Shown in pieces: positions 1 to 5,732 of a DNA stretch of 6,608 nucleotides (its first letter is position 1; every line of letters starts with the position of its first letter). The notes under the pieces are model-generated. The model worked only from the letters and a program-made list of their open reading frames with translations. It did no database searches and was not told where the DNA came from. The stretch spans positions 1 to 6,608 of the forward strand of contig JAKLFS010000018.1 of assembly GCA_022711075.1 (NCBI GenBank). The letters are read 5' to 3'. Origin of the DNA: Patescibacteria group bacterium (GTDB lineage Bacteria; Patescibacteriota; Minisyncoccia; UBA6257; JAAZHW01). A program made the translations under genes and the position numbers.

Positions 1-17
1 CCAGCGGTAGGGGCGAT

Positions 18-46
18 TTGTTTTTATTAGCGAATTATTTTAGAAT
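18..46 (+). promoter_or_regulatory. Possible promoter for the Q cluster, nearly leaderless
   Basis: A TAGAAT -10-like hexamer (41-46) has one mismatch to TATAAT and lies 17 bases after TTGTTT (18-23), which matches only half of the -35 consensus. Transcription would begin about 52-54, only a few bases before the yhhQ ATG at 56. That would give a leaderless or nearly leaderless mRNA, which fits the absence of an SD before this ATG. The -35 is weak and AT-rich DNA produces such matches by chance. The cluster could equally be transcribed from a gene to the left of the window. Confidence 0.3.
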
Positions 47-55
47 TACATTAAT

Positions 56-739
56 ATGCGGTTTAAATATTTTGACATCTTAGTTGGGATATTTGTGGCC
101 GTGCTTTTGATTTCCAATGTTGTGGCTGTAAAAATTGTCAAAGTCAGTTCTTTTAGTTTTGCCGGCGGCACTCTTTTATTTCCTTTGGCCTATATTTTTG
201 GCGACATTTTTACTGAGGTCTATGGCTATAAAAGGACACGCCGCATCATTTGGACTGGTTTTGGCGCCAATATCCTAATGGCCATAGTTTTTATTGTGAT
301 TGGGAAATTGCCTGCTGCTTCGGGCTGGGTTAATCAAGCGGCTTATGACGCTATTTTGGGTTGGGTGCCGCGGATTGTTCTAGCCAGCATTTTGGCTTAT
401 TGGGTTGGAGAATTCATTAATTCTTTTGTTTTGGCCAAGATGAAAATTTGGACCAAGGGGAAATGGTTGTGGACTAGAACGATTGGTTCAACCGTGTTCG
501 GTGAGCTTTTAGATACCATTATTTTCGTTTTAATCGCTTTCTGGGGAGCGCTTCCTTCCGCTTTAATCTTCTCTGTTGTTGTTTCCAACTATATTTTGAA
601 AGTAGGGGTGGAGATTATTTTTACGCCGATTACTTACTGGATTGTTCGTTTTTTGAAGCGCAAAGAAGGAATTGATACTTATGATTATAAAACAAAATTC
701 ACCCCTTTTTCTTTAGACCACAATTATGAGAATCAGTGA
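56..739 (+). CDS. yhhQ: YhhQ-family queuosine precursor transporter
   Basis: This is an integral membrane protein of 227 residues, the usual size for the YhhQ/COG1738 (Vut_1) family that imports 7-deazaguanine precursors of queuosine (preQ0/preQ1 in E. coli). Family landmarks are visible: an ISN motif in the first membrane helix (about 19-21), a GTLLFPLAYIFGDIFTEVYG block (38-57) followed by basic residues KRTRR, and a GSTVFGELLDT block (144-153). About six hydrophobic helices are seen (roughly 8-28, 37-55, 66-83, 107-128, 152-172 and 174-200). The C-terminal tail is polar. The ATG at 56 is the first in frame and has no SD. The last 14 bases overlap queA, pointing to co-transcription and translational coupling. 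Because queA and queH follow, the likely cargo is preQ1 or preQ0 rather than the free base queuine; this is an inference from context. Confidence 0.93.
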   Translation: MRFKYFDILVGIFVAVLLISNVVAVKIVKVSSFSFAGGTLLFPLAYIFGDIFTEVYGYKRTRRIIWTGFGANILMAIVFIVIGKLPAASGWVNQAAYDAILGWVPRIVLASILAYWVGEFINSFVLAKMKIWTKGKWLWTRTIGSTVFGELLDTIIFVLIAFWGALPSALIFSVVVSNYILKVGVEIIFTPITYWIVRFLKRKEGIDTYDYKTKFTPFSLDHNYENQ

Positions 740-1772
740 ATTTGATTATAAATTACCAAAAAATCTAATTGCTCAAAAGCCGATCTCACCGCGTGACCAT
801 TCGCGGTTAATGATTGTTGATAGAAAAACCGGACAAATCAGCCACCATCATTTTTATGACATTTTAAAATTATTGAAGAAAGGCGACGTTTTGGTCTTAA
901 ATGACAGTAAAGTTATTCCGGCTCGACTTTGGGGAAGGCGCGAAAGTGGCGGCAAGGCGGAAGTCTTATTGCTCCGACCCAAGGCCAAAAATTTGAAAAA
1001 TTATGTTTGGTCTGAAGAGTGGTGGGTGATTGCTAGGCCCGGTTTAGCGTTAAACCAAATTATAACGTTCCCGGCTGGTTTAAAAGCCGAAGTTTTTAAA
1101 ATCAATGGCTATGAACGTTTAGTCCGTTTCAATTATCGGGGAGAAAAATTAAAAAAGATAATTTATCGGATCGGCCAAGCGCCTGTGCCGCCGTATATTA
1201 AAACCGGTATTTCTGGCAGTCAGTTAAAAAAAGAATACCAAACTGTTTATGCGAGATATTTGGGCTCAGTAGCCGCTCCGACAGCGGGTTTTCATTTCAC
1301 CCCAAAATTAATCGGAAAATTGAAGGCCAAAGGCATTCGATTCCAGTACGTTACTTTGCACGTAGGACTCGGCACCTTCCAGCCGGTTAAAGAGGAAAAG
1401 ATAGAAAATCATAAAATGTCAGTGGAATGGGCGGAGGTCAATAATAAAACTGCGGCTTTTTTGAATGGGGCCAAAAAACAGGGAAGGCGGATAATCGCTG
1501 TCGGTACTACTGCTACTCGTGTTTTGGAGTCGGCAGCTAATGAGACAAGGATTATTAGGCCGGGCCAGAAATTCGTTGATTTATTTATTTATCCGGGCTA
1601 TAAATTTAAAATAGTCGACGCTTTAATCACCAATTTCCATTTACCCAAATCAACTCTTTTGTTGCTGGTTTCCGCCTTCGCCGGAAGAAATTTAATCTTA
1701 GCATCCTATCAAAAAGCCATTAAAAATAAATACCGTTTTTTCAGTTTCGGCGATGCGATGTTCATTCAATAA
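726..1772 (+). CDS. queA: S-adenosylmethionine:tRNA ribosyltransferase-isomerase QueA
   Basis: QueA transfers and isomerises the ribosyl part of SAM onto preQ1 in tRNA (position 34 of GUN anticodons), giving epoxyqueuosine. At 348 residues it is full length. Recognisable family blocks are FDYKLPKNLIAQ (6-17), LNDSKVIPARL (58-68), GQAPVPPYI (150-158), YQTVYA (171-176), GSVAAPTAGFHF (180-191), HVGLGTFQPV (212-221), the H-x-M-x-x-E segment (H229, M231, E234), VGTTATRVLE (259-268), TNFHLPKSTLLLLVSAFAG (302-320) and the C-terminal YRFFSFGDAMFI (336-347). Nothing essential appears missing, although the protein ends just after GDAMFI, where the E. coli enzyme has a short extra tail. The ATG at 726 lies inside the end of yhhQ and has no clear SD, so translation probably depends on ribosomes finishing yhhQ. 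Confidence 0.97.
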   Translation: MRISEFDYKLPKNLIAQKPISPRDHSRLMIVDRKTGQISHHHFYDILKLLKKGDVLVLNDSKVIPARLWGRRESGGKAEVLLLRPKAKNLKNYVWSEEWWVIARPGLALNQIITFPAGLKAEVFKINGYERLVRFNYRGEKLKKIIYRIGQAPVPPYIKTGISGSQLKKEYQTVYARYLGSVAAPTAGFHFTPKLIGKLKAKGIRFQYVTLHVGLGTFQPVKEEKIENHKMSVEWAEVNNKTAAFLNGAKKQGRRIIAVGTTATRVLESAANETRIIRPGQKFVDLFIYPGYKFKIVDALITNFHLPKSTLLLLVSAFAGRNLILASYQKAIKNKYRFFSFGDAMFIQ

Positions 1773-1773
1773 C

Positions 1774-2901
1774 ATGGTTTTTCAAATCAACAAAAAATCA
1801 AAAAAATCCCGAGCGCGTTTGGGAAAGCTAAAAACCCGGCACGGTGTTATTTCCACTCCGTTTTTTATGCCTATTGCCACGCGGGCGGCCGTGAAAAGTT
1901 TAACCCCCGATGAGTTAAAAGAATCGGGCGCGGAAATAATTTTATCCAATACTTATCATCTGATGCTTCGGCCCGGCGAGGAATTGATTAAGAAATTCGG
2001 CGGCTTGCATCAATTTATGAAATGGTCTGGCCCGATTTTGACTGATTCCGGCGGTTATCAGGTTTTTTCTTTGGGCGTTAAAACCGAATCGGGAAGTTCG
2101 GCCGGCGGCGTTAAAATTTTCAACAATGGCGTTAAATTCCGCGATCCTGTTAATGGCCAGCAATATTTTTTGACTCCGGAAAAATCAATTGAGATTCAGA
2201 AAAGATTGAACTCGGATGTTATGATGGTTTTGGATTGGTGCGTCGGCTATCCGGCCGAAAGGAAACAGATTGAAAAATCGGTGGAGCTGACAAGTGAATG
2301 GGCGAAAAGAGCGAAAGCTCAGGCCTCGCGAAACAAAAATAAAAATCTTTTGTTTGGCATAATTCAGGGCGGAGTTTACAAAGATTTGCGCGAAAAAAGC
2401 TTGAAAGATTTGCGGGAGATGGGCTTTGACGGTTATGCGGTCGGCGGTTTGGCCGTAGGCGAACCCGTGAAAAAAATGTATGCTCTGCTTGATTTTTTGG
2501 AGCCGAAACTTCCGGAAAACAAGCCACGCTATTTAATGGGTGTTGGTTATCCCGAGCAGATAGTGGAGGCCGTCAAACGGGGGATTGATATGTTTGACTG
2601 CGTAATTCCGACTCGGCATGCTCGCCATGGCGAAATGTTCGTTTGGAAGGCCAATGATTTCAAGAAAAAAGATTTTTATGAAGTCATCGCCATTAATAAA
2701 AGCCAGTATTTCGACGATTTTTCCAGCCTTGATAAAAACTGCGATTGCTATACTTGTAAAAATTTCAGCCGCGCCTATTTGCATCATTTGTATAAAACCA
2801 AAGAAATGCTCTATTATCGTTTAGCCACCATTCACAATATCAGATTTTATCTGGAACTGATGAAAAGAATTAGAGAGTCAATAAGAGCGGGGAAGTTTTA
2901 A
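1774..2901 (+). CDS. tgt: tRNA-guanine(34) transglycosylase Tgt
   Basis: Tgt swaps guanine-34 of tRNAs with GUN anticodons for preQ1. An in-frame ATG exists at 1753, but I chose 1774: it lies one base after the queA stop, gives a 375-residue protein (the E. coli length), and starts MVFQINKKS, as expected before the conserved RLGKLKTRHGVISTPFFMP block. Key parts (numbered from 1774): TDSGGYQVFSLG with D91; MVLDWCVGYPAE with D154; GIIQGGVY with Q198; VGGLAVGE; and FDCVIPTRHARHG with the nucleophilic Asp275. The zinc site is C323, C325, C328 and H354 (CDCYTC then TIHNIRFY). Two oddities: about 10 extra residues between the nucleophile and the first zinc cysteine (48 residues against 38 in the E. 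coli enzyme), and W155 where most family members have Glu (DWC instead of DEC). There is no SD, so coupling to queA is likely. Confidence 0.97.
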   Translation: MVFQINKKSKKSRARLGKLKTRHGVISTPFFMPIATRAAVKSLTPDELKESGAEIILSNTYHLMLRPGEELIKKFGGLHQFMKWSGPILTDSGGYQVFSLGVKTESGSSAGGVKIFNNGVKFRDPVNGQQYFLTPEKSIEIQKRLNSDVMMVLDWCVGYPAERKQIEKSVELTSEWAKRAKAQASRNKNKNLLFGIIQGGVYKDLREKSLKDLREMGFDGYAVGGLAVGEPVKKMYALLDFLEPKLPENKPRYLMGVGYPEQIVEAVKRGIDMFDCVIPTRHARHGEMFVWKANDFKKKDFYEVIAINKSQYFDDFSSLDKNCDCYTCKNFSRAYLHHLYKTKEMLYYRLATIHNIRFYLELMKRIRESIRAGKF

Positions 2902-2958
2902 CCTTTATTTTTTATTTAATTTGATTGCCCTAGTTAACATTATCCGGTTTTTTTAACC

Positions 2959-2975
2959 CATACTAATAAAGTATG
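2959..2975. repeat. Small inverted repeat upstream of queH
   Basis: CATACT (2959-2964) and AGTATG (2970-2975) are perfect 6-base inverted arms around AATAA, ending 7 bases before the queH ATG. The 81-base gap between tgt and queH is otherwise T-rich. A second weak dyad, GGTT-TTTTT-AACC (2946-2958), lies directly before it. The repeat could be a small operator or a weak mRNA hairpin that limits queH translation. It is also short enough to be chance in AT-rich DNA. No SD and no convincing promoter is seen in the gap. Confidence 0.35.
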
Positions 2976-2982
2976 AGTTCAT

Positions 2983-3555
2983 ATGGAAGAAAACATTAAG
3001 TCATCAAAACTTGTTTTGCATACCTGTTGTGCGGTTTGTGGCGCCCATCTTTGTGAATTGCTGAAAAACGATTTCAGCGAAATTTTGATTTATTTTTATA
3101 ATCCCAATGTTCATCCCAAGGAAGAATATGAAAAGCGGAAAGAAGCAGGAAAAAAGTTGGCAGAAATTTACAGCTTGGAATTTGTTGAGGGAGAGTATGA
3201 TGATAAAAATTGGTTTGAATTAGTAAGGGGTTTAGAAAATGAGCCGGAGGGAGGAGCGCGTTGTCCGATTTGTTTTGAAATGCGTTTGAAAAAAACAGTT
3301 CAGTTGGCAAAAGAAAGAGGATTTACTCATTTTGCCACCACCTTAGCCGCTAGTCCGTATAAGAGCGAAAAAATCGTTGATGAACTTGCTGGAAAAATCG
3401 CTAGAGAATTTGGCTTAGAGTATTTATCTACTGCTGCCATTGGCGCTTTGGATAAAAAAGAAATTTGGCAGAAAACCCGGGAATTAGCCAAAAAATTCAA
3501 TTTTTATCATCAAAATTACTGCGGTTGCCTTTTTAGTCAAAGAAAAAGTATATAG
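2983..3555 (+). CDS. queH: Epoxyqueuosine reductase QueH
   Basis: QueH (DUF208 family) reduces epoxyqueuosine in tRNA to queuosine. It is the non-cobalamin alternative to QueG and carries an iron-sulfur cluster beside a second metal site. The 190-residue protein shows the family signature in order: LHTCCAVCG with C15, C16 and C19; YFYNPNVHPKEEY (37-49) followed by KRK; EGGARCPICFEMRL with C94 and C97; TTLAASPYKSEKI (119-131), the TTL-SPYK motif; and YCGCLFS with C180 and C182. This full cysteine set implies an active enzyme. Small differences from common forms are YHQNYCGC in place of YRQ(N/K)YCGC and an Ala/Gly/Leu stretch (151-156) in the segment before it. The start at 2983 is the only sensible ATG and has no SD. 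Queuosine synthesis ends with this enzyme, which matches its place last in the cluster. Confidence 0.95.
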   Translation: MEENIKSSKLVLHTCCAVCGAHLCELLKNDFSEILIYFYNPNVHPKEEYEKRKEAGKKLAEIYSLEFVEGEYDDKNWFELVRGLENEPEGGARCPICFEMRLKKTVQLAKERGFTHFATTLAASPYKSEKIVDELAGKIAREFGLEYLSTAAIGALDKKEIWQKTRELAKKFNFYHQNYCGCLFSQRKSI

Positions 3556-3556
3556 G

Positions 3557-3592
3557 TTCTCTTCTCTAATTCGCGCGAATTAGAGAAGAGAA
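3557..3592. repeat. Perfect 36-bp palindrome after queH
   Basis: The 18 bases at 3557-3574 (beginning TTCTCTTCTCT and ending ATTCGC) are exactly reverse-complementary to 3575-3592 with no spacer. The centre is GCGC, flanked by AATTC/GAATT. It begins one base after the queH stop codon. In RNA it would form a long uninterrupted stem with a minimal loop. There is no U-run after it on the + strand (AGCCGAGCAT follows), so it is not a standard intrinsic terminator. It may stabilise the mRNA 3' end, be a REP-like dispersed element, or be a protein-binding site. Another candidate terminator for this operon lies at 3718-3751. Confidence 0.85.
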
Positions 3593-3690
3593 AGCCGAGC
3601 ATTTGACATGGGAGTTGAAAAAGTTTAAAAAAGAAAAGGACGGATTTAAATCTCCGAAAGCGCCTCTTTTTAAATTAGGCGTACTCTATG

Positions 3691-3719
3691 TTGACGCAAA
3701 AATATTATGGAATTATACT
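3691..3719 (+). promoter_or_regulatory. Sigma70-type promoter of the 96-aa gene
   Basis: TTGACG (3691-3696) and TATACT (3714-3719) are separated by exactly 17 bases; each hexamer has one mismatch to consensus. Transcription would start about 3725-3727 and leave a leader of about 67 bases before the GTG at 3793. The -10 overlaps the left arm of the hairpin at 3718-3742, so this promoter sits directly on the terminator of the preceding transcript. The 98 bases before it (3593-3690) contain no gene, only weak dyads such as CGCCT/AGGCG (3661-3665 and 3677-3681). Confidence 0.72.
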
Positions 3720-3751
3720 GGAAACAGCAGAGCTGTTTCCAGCTTTTGTTT
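3718..3751 (+). terminator. Intrinsic terminator of the Q operon, overlapping a promoter
   Basis: CTGGAAACAGC (3718-3728) and GCTGTTTCCAG (3732-3742) form a perfect 11-bp stem with a 3-base AGA loop, followed by CTTTTGTTT. This is a good intrinsic terminator for transcripts arriving from queH about 160 bases upstream. Its left arm includes the last bases of the promoter -10 (3714-3719) and the probable start site lies within that arm. The same 25-bp dyad could therefore also be an operator. RNA started at about 3726 would lack most of the left arm and would not form the hairpin. Confidence 0.65.
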
Positions 3752-3781
3752 AAAAAAGAATATTGGAAGCGATCTGACGAA

Positions 3782-3787
3782 AGGAGG
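3782..3787 (+). promoter_or_regulatory. Strong SD that fixes a GTG start
   Basis: AGGAGG, within an AAAGGAGGG run, lies 5 bases before the GTG at 3793. This is what identifies GTG rather than a later ATG as the start of the 96-aa gene. It stands out because the neighbouring Q genes have no recognisable SD. Confidence 0.8.
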
Positions 3788-3792
3788 GCTTC

Positions 3793-4083
3793 GTGGACTG
3801 TTCTCGGGCTGTCATAACCAATCATGCGCTGCGGCGTTTCAGGCAGAGATGGATTGAATTTATGCCCAAACATCAACTCAAGGGTTGGGAAGGGGAAATG
3901 CGCAAGCTATTGCTTCGTTCCGAAGAGATGAGAAAGAAATCCAGGGCGCTTCAAGCGGCCATAGCCAGGCATGGAAGCCGAGCGCGGTATTTCGTGCGCG
4001 ACGACTGGGTTTTTGTTCTTAACGAACAAGCGAATGTGGTTATTACCGTTTGGCACAGGAAACGCCATAAGGCAAGGCAGTGA
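3793..4083 (+). CDS. Unknown 96-residue basic protein (HxxxRxxxR-type)
   Basis: I do not recognise this gene with confidence. It is a small, strongly basic soluble protein with no signal peptide or membrane segment. The N-terminus VITNHALRRFRQRW (7-20) has a regularly spaced His11, Arg15, Arg19 pattern on what is probably a helix. A charged helical middle follows (about 33-60, rich in Arg, Lys and Glu), and the C-terminus ARYFVRDDWVFVLNEQANVV (64-83) then ITVWHR reads as two or three beta strands. This helix-then-sheet layout resembles DUF4258-like and small RelE/BrnT-like proteins, but only by layout. No antitoxin gene is beside it. The start is a GTG supported by a strong SD; the stop is TGA. 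It is a stand-alone unit, with a promoter at 3691-3719 and a terminator at 4108-4145. Confidence 0.75.
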   Translation: MDCSRAVITNHALRRFRQRWIEFMPKHQLKGWEGEMRKLLLRSEEMRKKSRALQAAIARHGSRARYFVRDDWVFVLNEQANVVITVWHRKRHKARQ

Positions 4084-4107
4084 TTTTTTATAAACAATTG
4101 AGTTAAC

Positions 4108-4145
4108 AAGGAGTCGAATGACGGCATTCGGCTCCTTTTCGTTTT
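4108..4145 (+). terminator. Intrinsic terminator of the 96-aa gene
   Basis: The stem pairs 4108-4120 with 4125-4137: 13 pairs, all Watson-Crick except one T-G wobble (4114/4131), closed by an ACGG loop. TTTT-CG-TTTT follows the stem (4136-4145). It begins 24 bases after the stop codon, so the gene above it is a complete single-gene transcription unit. Confidence 0.9.
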
Positions 4146-4150
4146 ACTAA

Positions 4151-4178
4151 TTGACAAATTTTAATTTAGATATATAAT
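4151..4178 (+). promoter_or_regulatory. Consensus sigma70-type promoter of the 478-aa gene
   Basis: A perfect TTGACA (4151-4156) and a perfect TATAAT (4173-4178) are 16 bases apart, within a run of alternating TA. A second TATAAT at 4178-4183 is too far from the -35 to be preferred. Start would be about 4185, giving an 86-base leader. It follows the preceding terminator by 5 bases. This is the strongest promoter in the window by sequence match. Confidence 0.8.
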
Positions 4179-4210
4179 ATAATCAGCATAAATACTTGAG
4201 GCGAATCCTT

Positions 4211-4243
4211 GCTTAGTTTCTAAGCGGACCACGCTTTAAGCTT
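4211..4243 (+). promoter_or_regulatory. Leader with mutually exclusive hairpins
   Basis: Within the leader of the 478-aa gene, GCTTAG (4211-4216) can pair with CTAAGC (4220-4225) around a TTT loop. AAGCG (4222-4226) can instead pair with CGCTT (4232-4236) around GACCA. The two stems share bases 4222-4225, so only one can form at a time. A further AAGCTT (4238-4243) offers other partners. Neither stem reaches the SD at 4259-4264. This may be a simple stabilising leader or a small switch; no known riboswitch class is recognised. Confidence 0.35.
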
Positions 4244-4258
4244 AAAAAATAAACAAAT

Positions 4259-4264
4259 AGGAGG
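4259..4264 (+). promoter_or_regulatory. Strong SD of the 478-aa gene
   Basis: AGGAGG in the context TAGGAGGTT ends 6 bases before the ATG at 4271, an ideal spacing that fixes the start. With the consensus promoter upstream it predicts high expression, unlike the SD-less conserved genes in this window. Confidence 0.85.
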
Positions 4265-4270
4265 TTAAGA

Positions 4271-5707
4271 ATGAGAAGTTTTAAGGAAGGGGTGGGCCTG
4301 TGGGTCTTTTCGGTCTTGGTTTTGCTTTTTGTAATCCCTTGGCCGAATTTGATCCATCGGATCAGGGAAAACTACCAAAGGGAAATGGCCAAGCCTGTTC
4401 TGTCGGAAATTGTATTTCGGCAAAGCATGGAAGCGGCCAATCAGATTTTTCGAGAAGGGAAAGAAAAGGGCGATAGCTATGGGCCAGAGGATTTCCAACG
4501 GGGGATCTTAGCCATTGTTCGGTTGCAGAAAGAATTAACCGAAAAATATCAGACCCTCAGGTTTTCGGCCGCCATCGAGAGATTGAACAGTTCTTATGGC
4601 GAACAATTTTTAATCCCTTTGCGGGAAAAAATGTTCGGGCAAGGGCTATTCGGTCCTGAGATGGTTCAAGCGCAAGCAAAAGTGATGGATGAGCTGGGTC
4701 TCAAACCGCCAATCCAAATTGCGGGAAAAACTTTTGCGGCGTTTTTCAAATGGTTATTTCTTTTTGCCGGACCGGTAAGCTGTTTCTTAGCTTTTTTTCT
4801 TTTCGTATTTCTGTTTCAGGTCAGGGGGTACTCCTTAAAGGAGGCGCTACTGACCAGCCCCAGAGAGTTTTTACTGAACATTGTTTTTTGGCCGTTCGCC
4901 CTTTTGGCGAATTATCCAGAAGGCGATGTCGGCTTACTCAAGCGGTATTTGAAGTTAAAAACTGCATATACTGTTAATAAGCCTTGGGGTTACCGGCTCA
5001 GCAAATCTGAGGAAGAGATTCTTTGGAAAGAGGCTAGGTTGCCGCTGGAAAGATTTGATAAGAAGGTCCAACAAACCCTGGCGTATTCTCGCGTCGCAGC
5101 CCTTCTTTCTTCGATATTCATTTGGTTATTCGTGGCCCCATTCCACTCCAAAGCCCACGCCGCTCAAAATGACACCGTTATTGTGAAACTCAATACCAGC
5201 AGTGTTGGAGATAAACAAACGTTATCTTTGGCCATGCTTTACATGGCACAAAAAAGCGGCGGCTTGGTCATGTTGACCGAAAAGAGCATGCAAGCGGCTT
5301 ATGGCCCCTTGTGGCGTTTTAAGGACGGCATGATCATGTGCCCCGTGGGAGTGGTCATCGGTAAGGGTGATAACGGAGCGAGGGTTGAACAGCTCTGTTT
5401 ATGGAATCTCACGAAATTCAAGTTCTTGGGCAAATTCAACCACTTATTCCTGGGGTCGTACAATCAACCCATAATCAAAGATCGCTTTCCGTCCGCTAAG
5501 GGCAAGCATTTCATTTCTTATTCTCTTTCTAGGGTTCTGGTTGGCATTCGTGCCAATTATAATTTCTGGAAGGATGAATCGGGGTGGCATAAGACGGCCA
5601 CCTTGGGTCCGGCCATGGAATTCGTGAAGGATAAATTCACGATACATCTCCATGCCACACTCACCAAGCCCTACACGGTCGTTACGGAATGGCAGATCGC
5701 TTTTTAA
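4271..5707 (+). CDS. Unknown 478-residue membrane protein with exported beta-rich C-terminal domain
   Basis: I do not recognise this protein. By hydropathy it has a first membrane helix (about 8-25), a 130-residue mostly helical polar domain (30-156), a strong second helix (about 157-184), a shorter hydrophobic stretch (199-214), a charged loop (215-273) and a further helix (274-290) that ends AHA-AQ (295-299), like a signal-peptidase site. Basic residues flanking the later helices suggest that 215-273 is cytoplasmic and that 298-478 lies outside. That last part is rich in alternating polar and hydrophobic residues and aromatics (for example VLVGIRANYNFW, FTIHLHATLT, YTVVTEWQIAF), so it is probably beta-strand rich. 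It has two cysteines (C357, C376) that might form a disulfide. The final residue is Phe, with Ile, Trp, Thr and Val at alternate positions before it. The gene is alone between its own promoter and terminator. A surface or envelope role is an inference. Confidence 0.85.
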   Translation: MRSFKEGVGLWVFSVLVLLFVIPWPNLIHRIRENYQREMAKPVLSEIVFRQSMEAANQIFREGKEKGDSYGPEDFQRGILAIVRLQKELTEKYQTLRFSAAIERLNSSYGEQFLIPLREKMFGQGLFGPEMVQAQAKVMDELGLKPPIQIAGKTFAAFFKWLFLFAGPVSCFLAFFLFVFLFQVRGYSLKEALLTSPREFLLNIVFWPFALLANYPEGDVGLLKRYLKLKTAYTVNKPWGYRLSKSEEEILWKEARLPLERFDKKVQQTLAYSRVAALLSSIFIWLFVAPFHSKAHAAQNDTVIVKLNTSSVGDKQTLSLAMLYMAQKSGGLVMLTEKSMQAAYGPLWRFKDGMIMCPVGVVIGKGDNGARVEQLCLWNLTKFKFLGKFNHLFLGSYNQPIIKDRFPSAKGKHFISYSLSRVLVGIRANYNFWKDESGWHKTATLGPAMEFVKDKFTIHLHATLTKPYTVVTEWQIAF

Positions 5708-5732
5708 CCCTTAATCTCTTTTAGTTTCTAAT

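Noticed and set aside
1..55. preQ1 riboswitch upstream of the Q transport gene
   Set aside because: The transport gene is a classic target, but the short C-rich stem-loop plus A-rich tail of class I is not present, and too little upstream sequence is available for larger classes.
1..83. Possible C-terminal tail of an upstream gene, either ending at 30 or running to a TAG at 81-83 in the frame overlapping yhhQ
   Set aside because: Only 9 or 26 codons are visible and neither peptide matches a family I recognise. Open frames of this length at a window edge are not evidence of a gene.
1753..1773. Longer Tgt starting at the ATG at 1753, inside queA
   Set aside because: The seven extra residues (MRCSFNN) come from the conserved end of QueA read in another frame. 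The ATG at 1774 gives the normal family N-terminus and length.
2219..2527. 102-codon minus strand open frame inside tgt
   Set aside because: Entirely within a well-conserved gene on the other strand. It is Arg/Pro/Ser-rich as expected of a shadow frame, and has no signals of its own.
3603..3630. TTGACA at 3603-3608 as a promoter upstream of the small gene
   Set aside because: The -35 is perfect, but only TTTAAA or TTAAAA occur at the right distance and no gene begins after it. The pair at 3691-3719 explains the gene better.
3603..3857. 84-codon + strand open frame after queH
   Set aside because: It covers the promoter, the terminator hairpin and the SD of the 96-aa gene, has no SD of its own, and its translation shows no plausible domain.
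3793..4083. Toxin-antitoxin module
   Set aside because: The layout is toxin-like, but no second small gene is adjacent: the gene is flanked by its own terminator and promoter, so a pair cannot be claimed.
4750..4977. 75-codon + strand open frame inside the 478-aa gene
   Set aside because: Overlaps the membrane segment in another frame, lacks an SD, and offers no recognisable protein.
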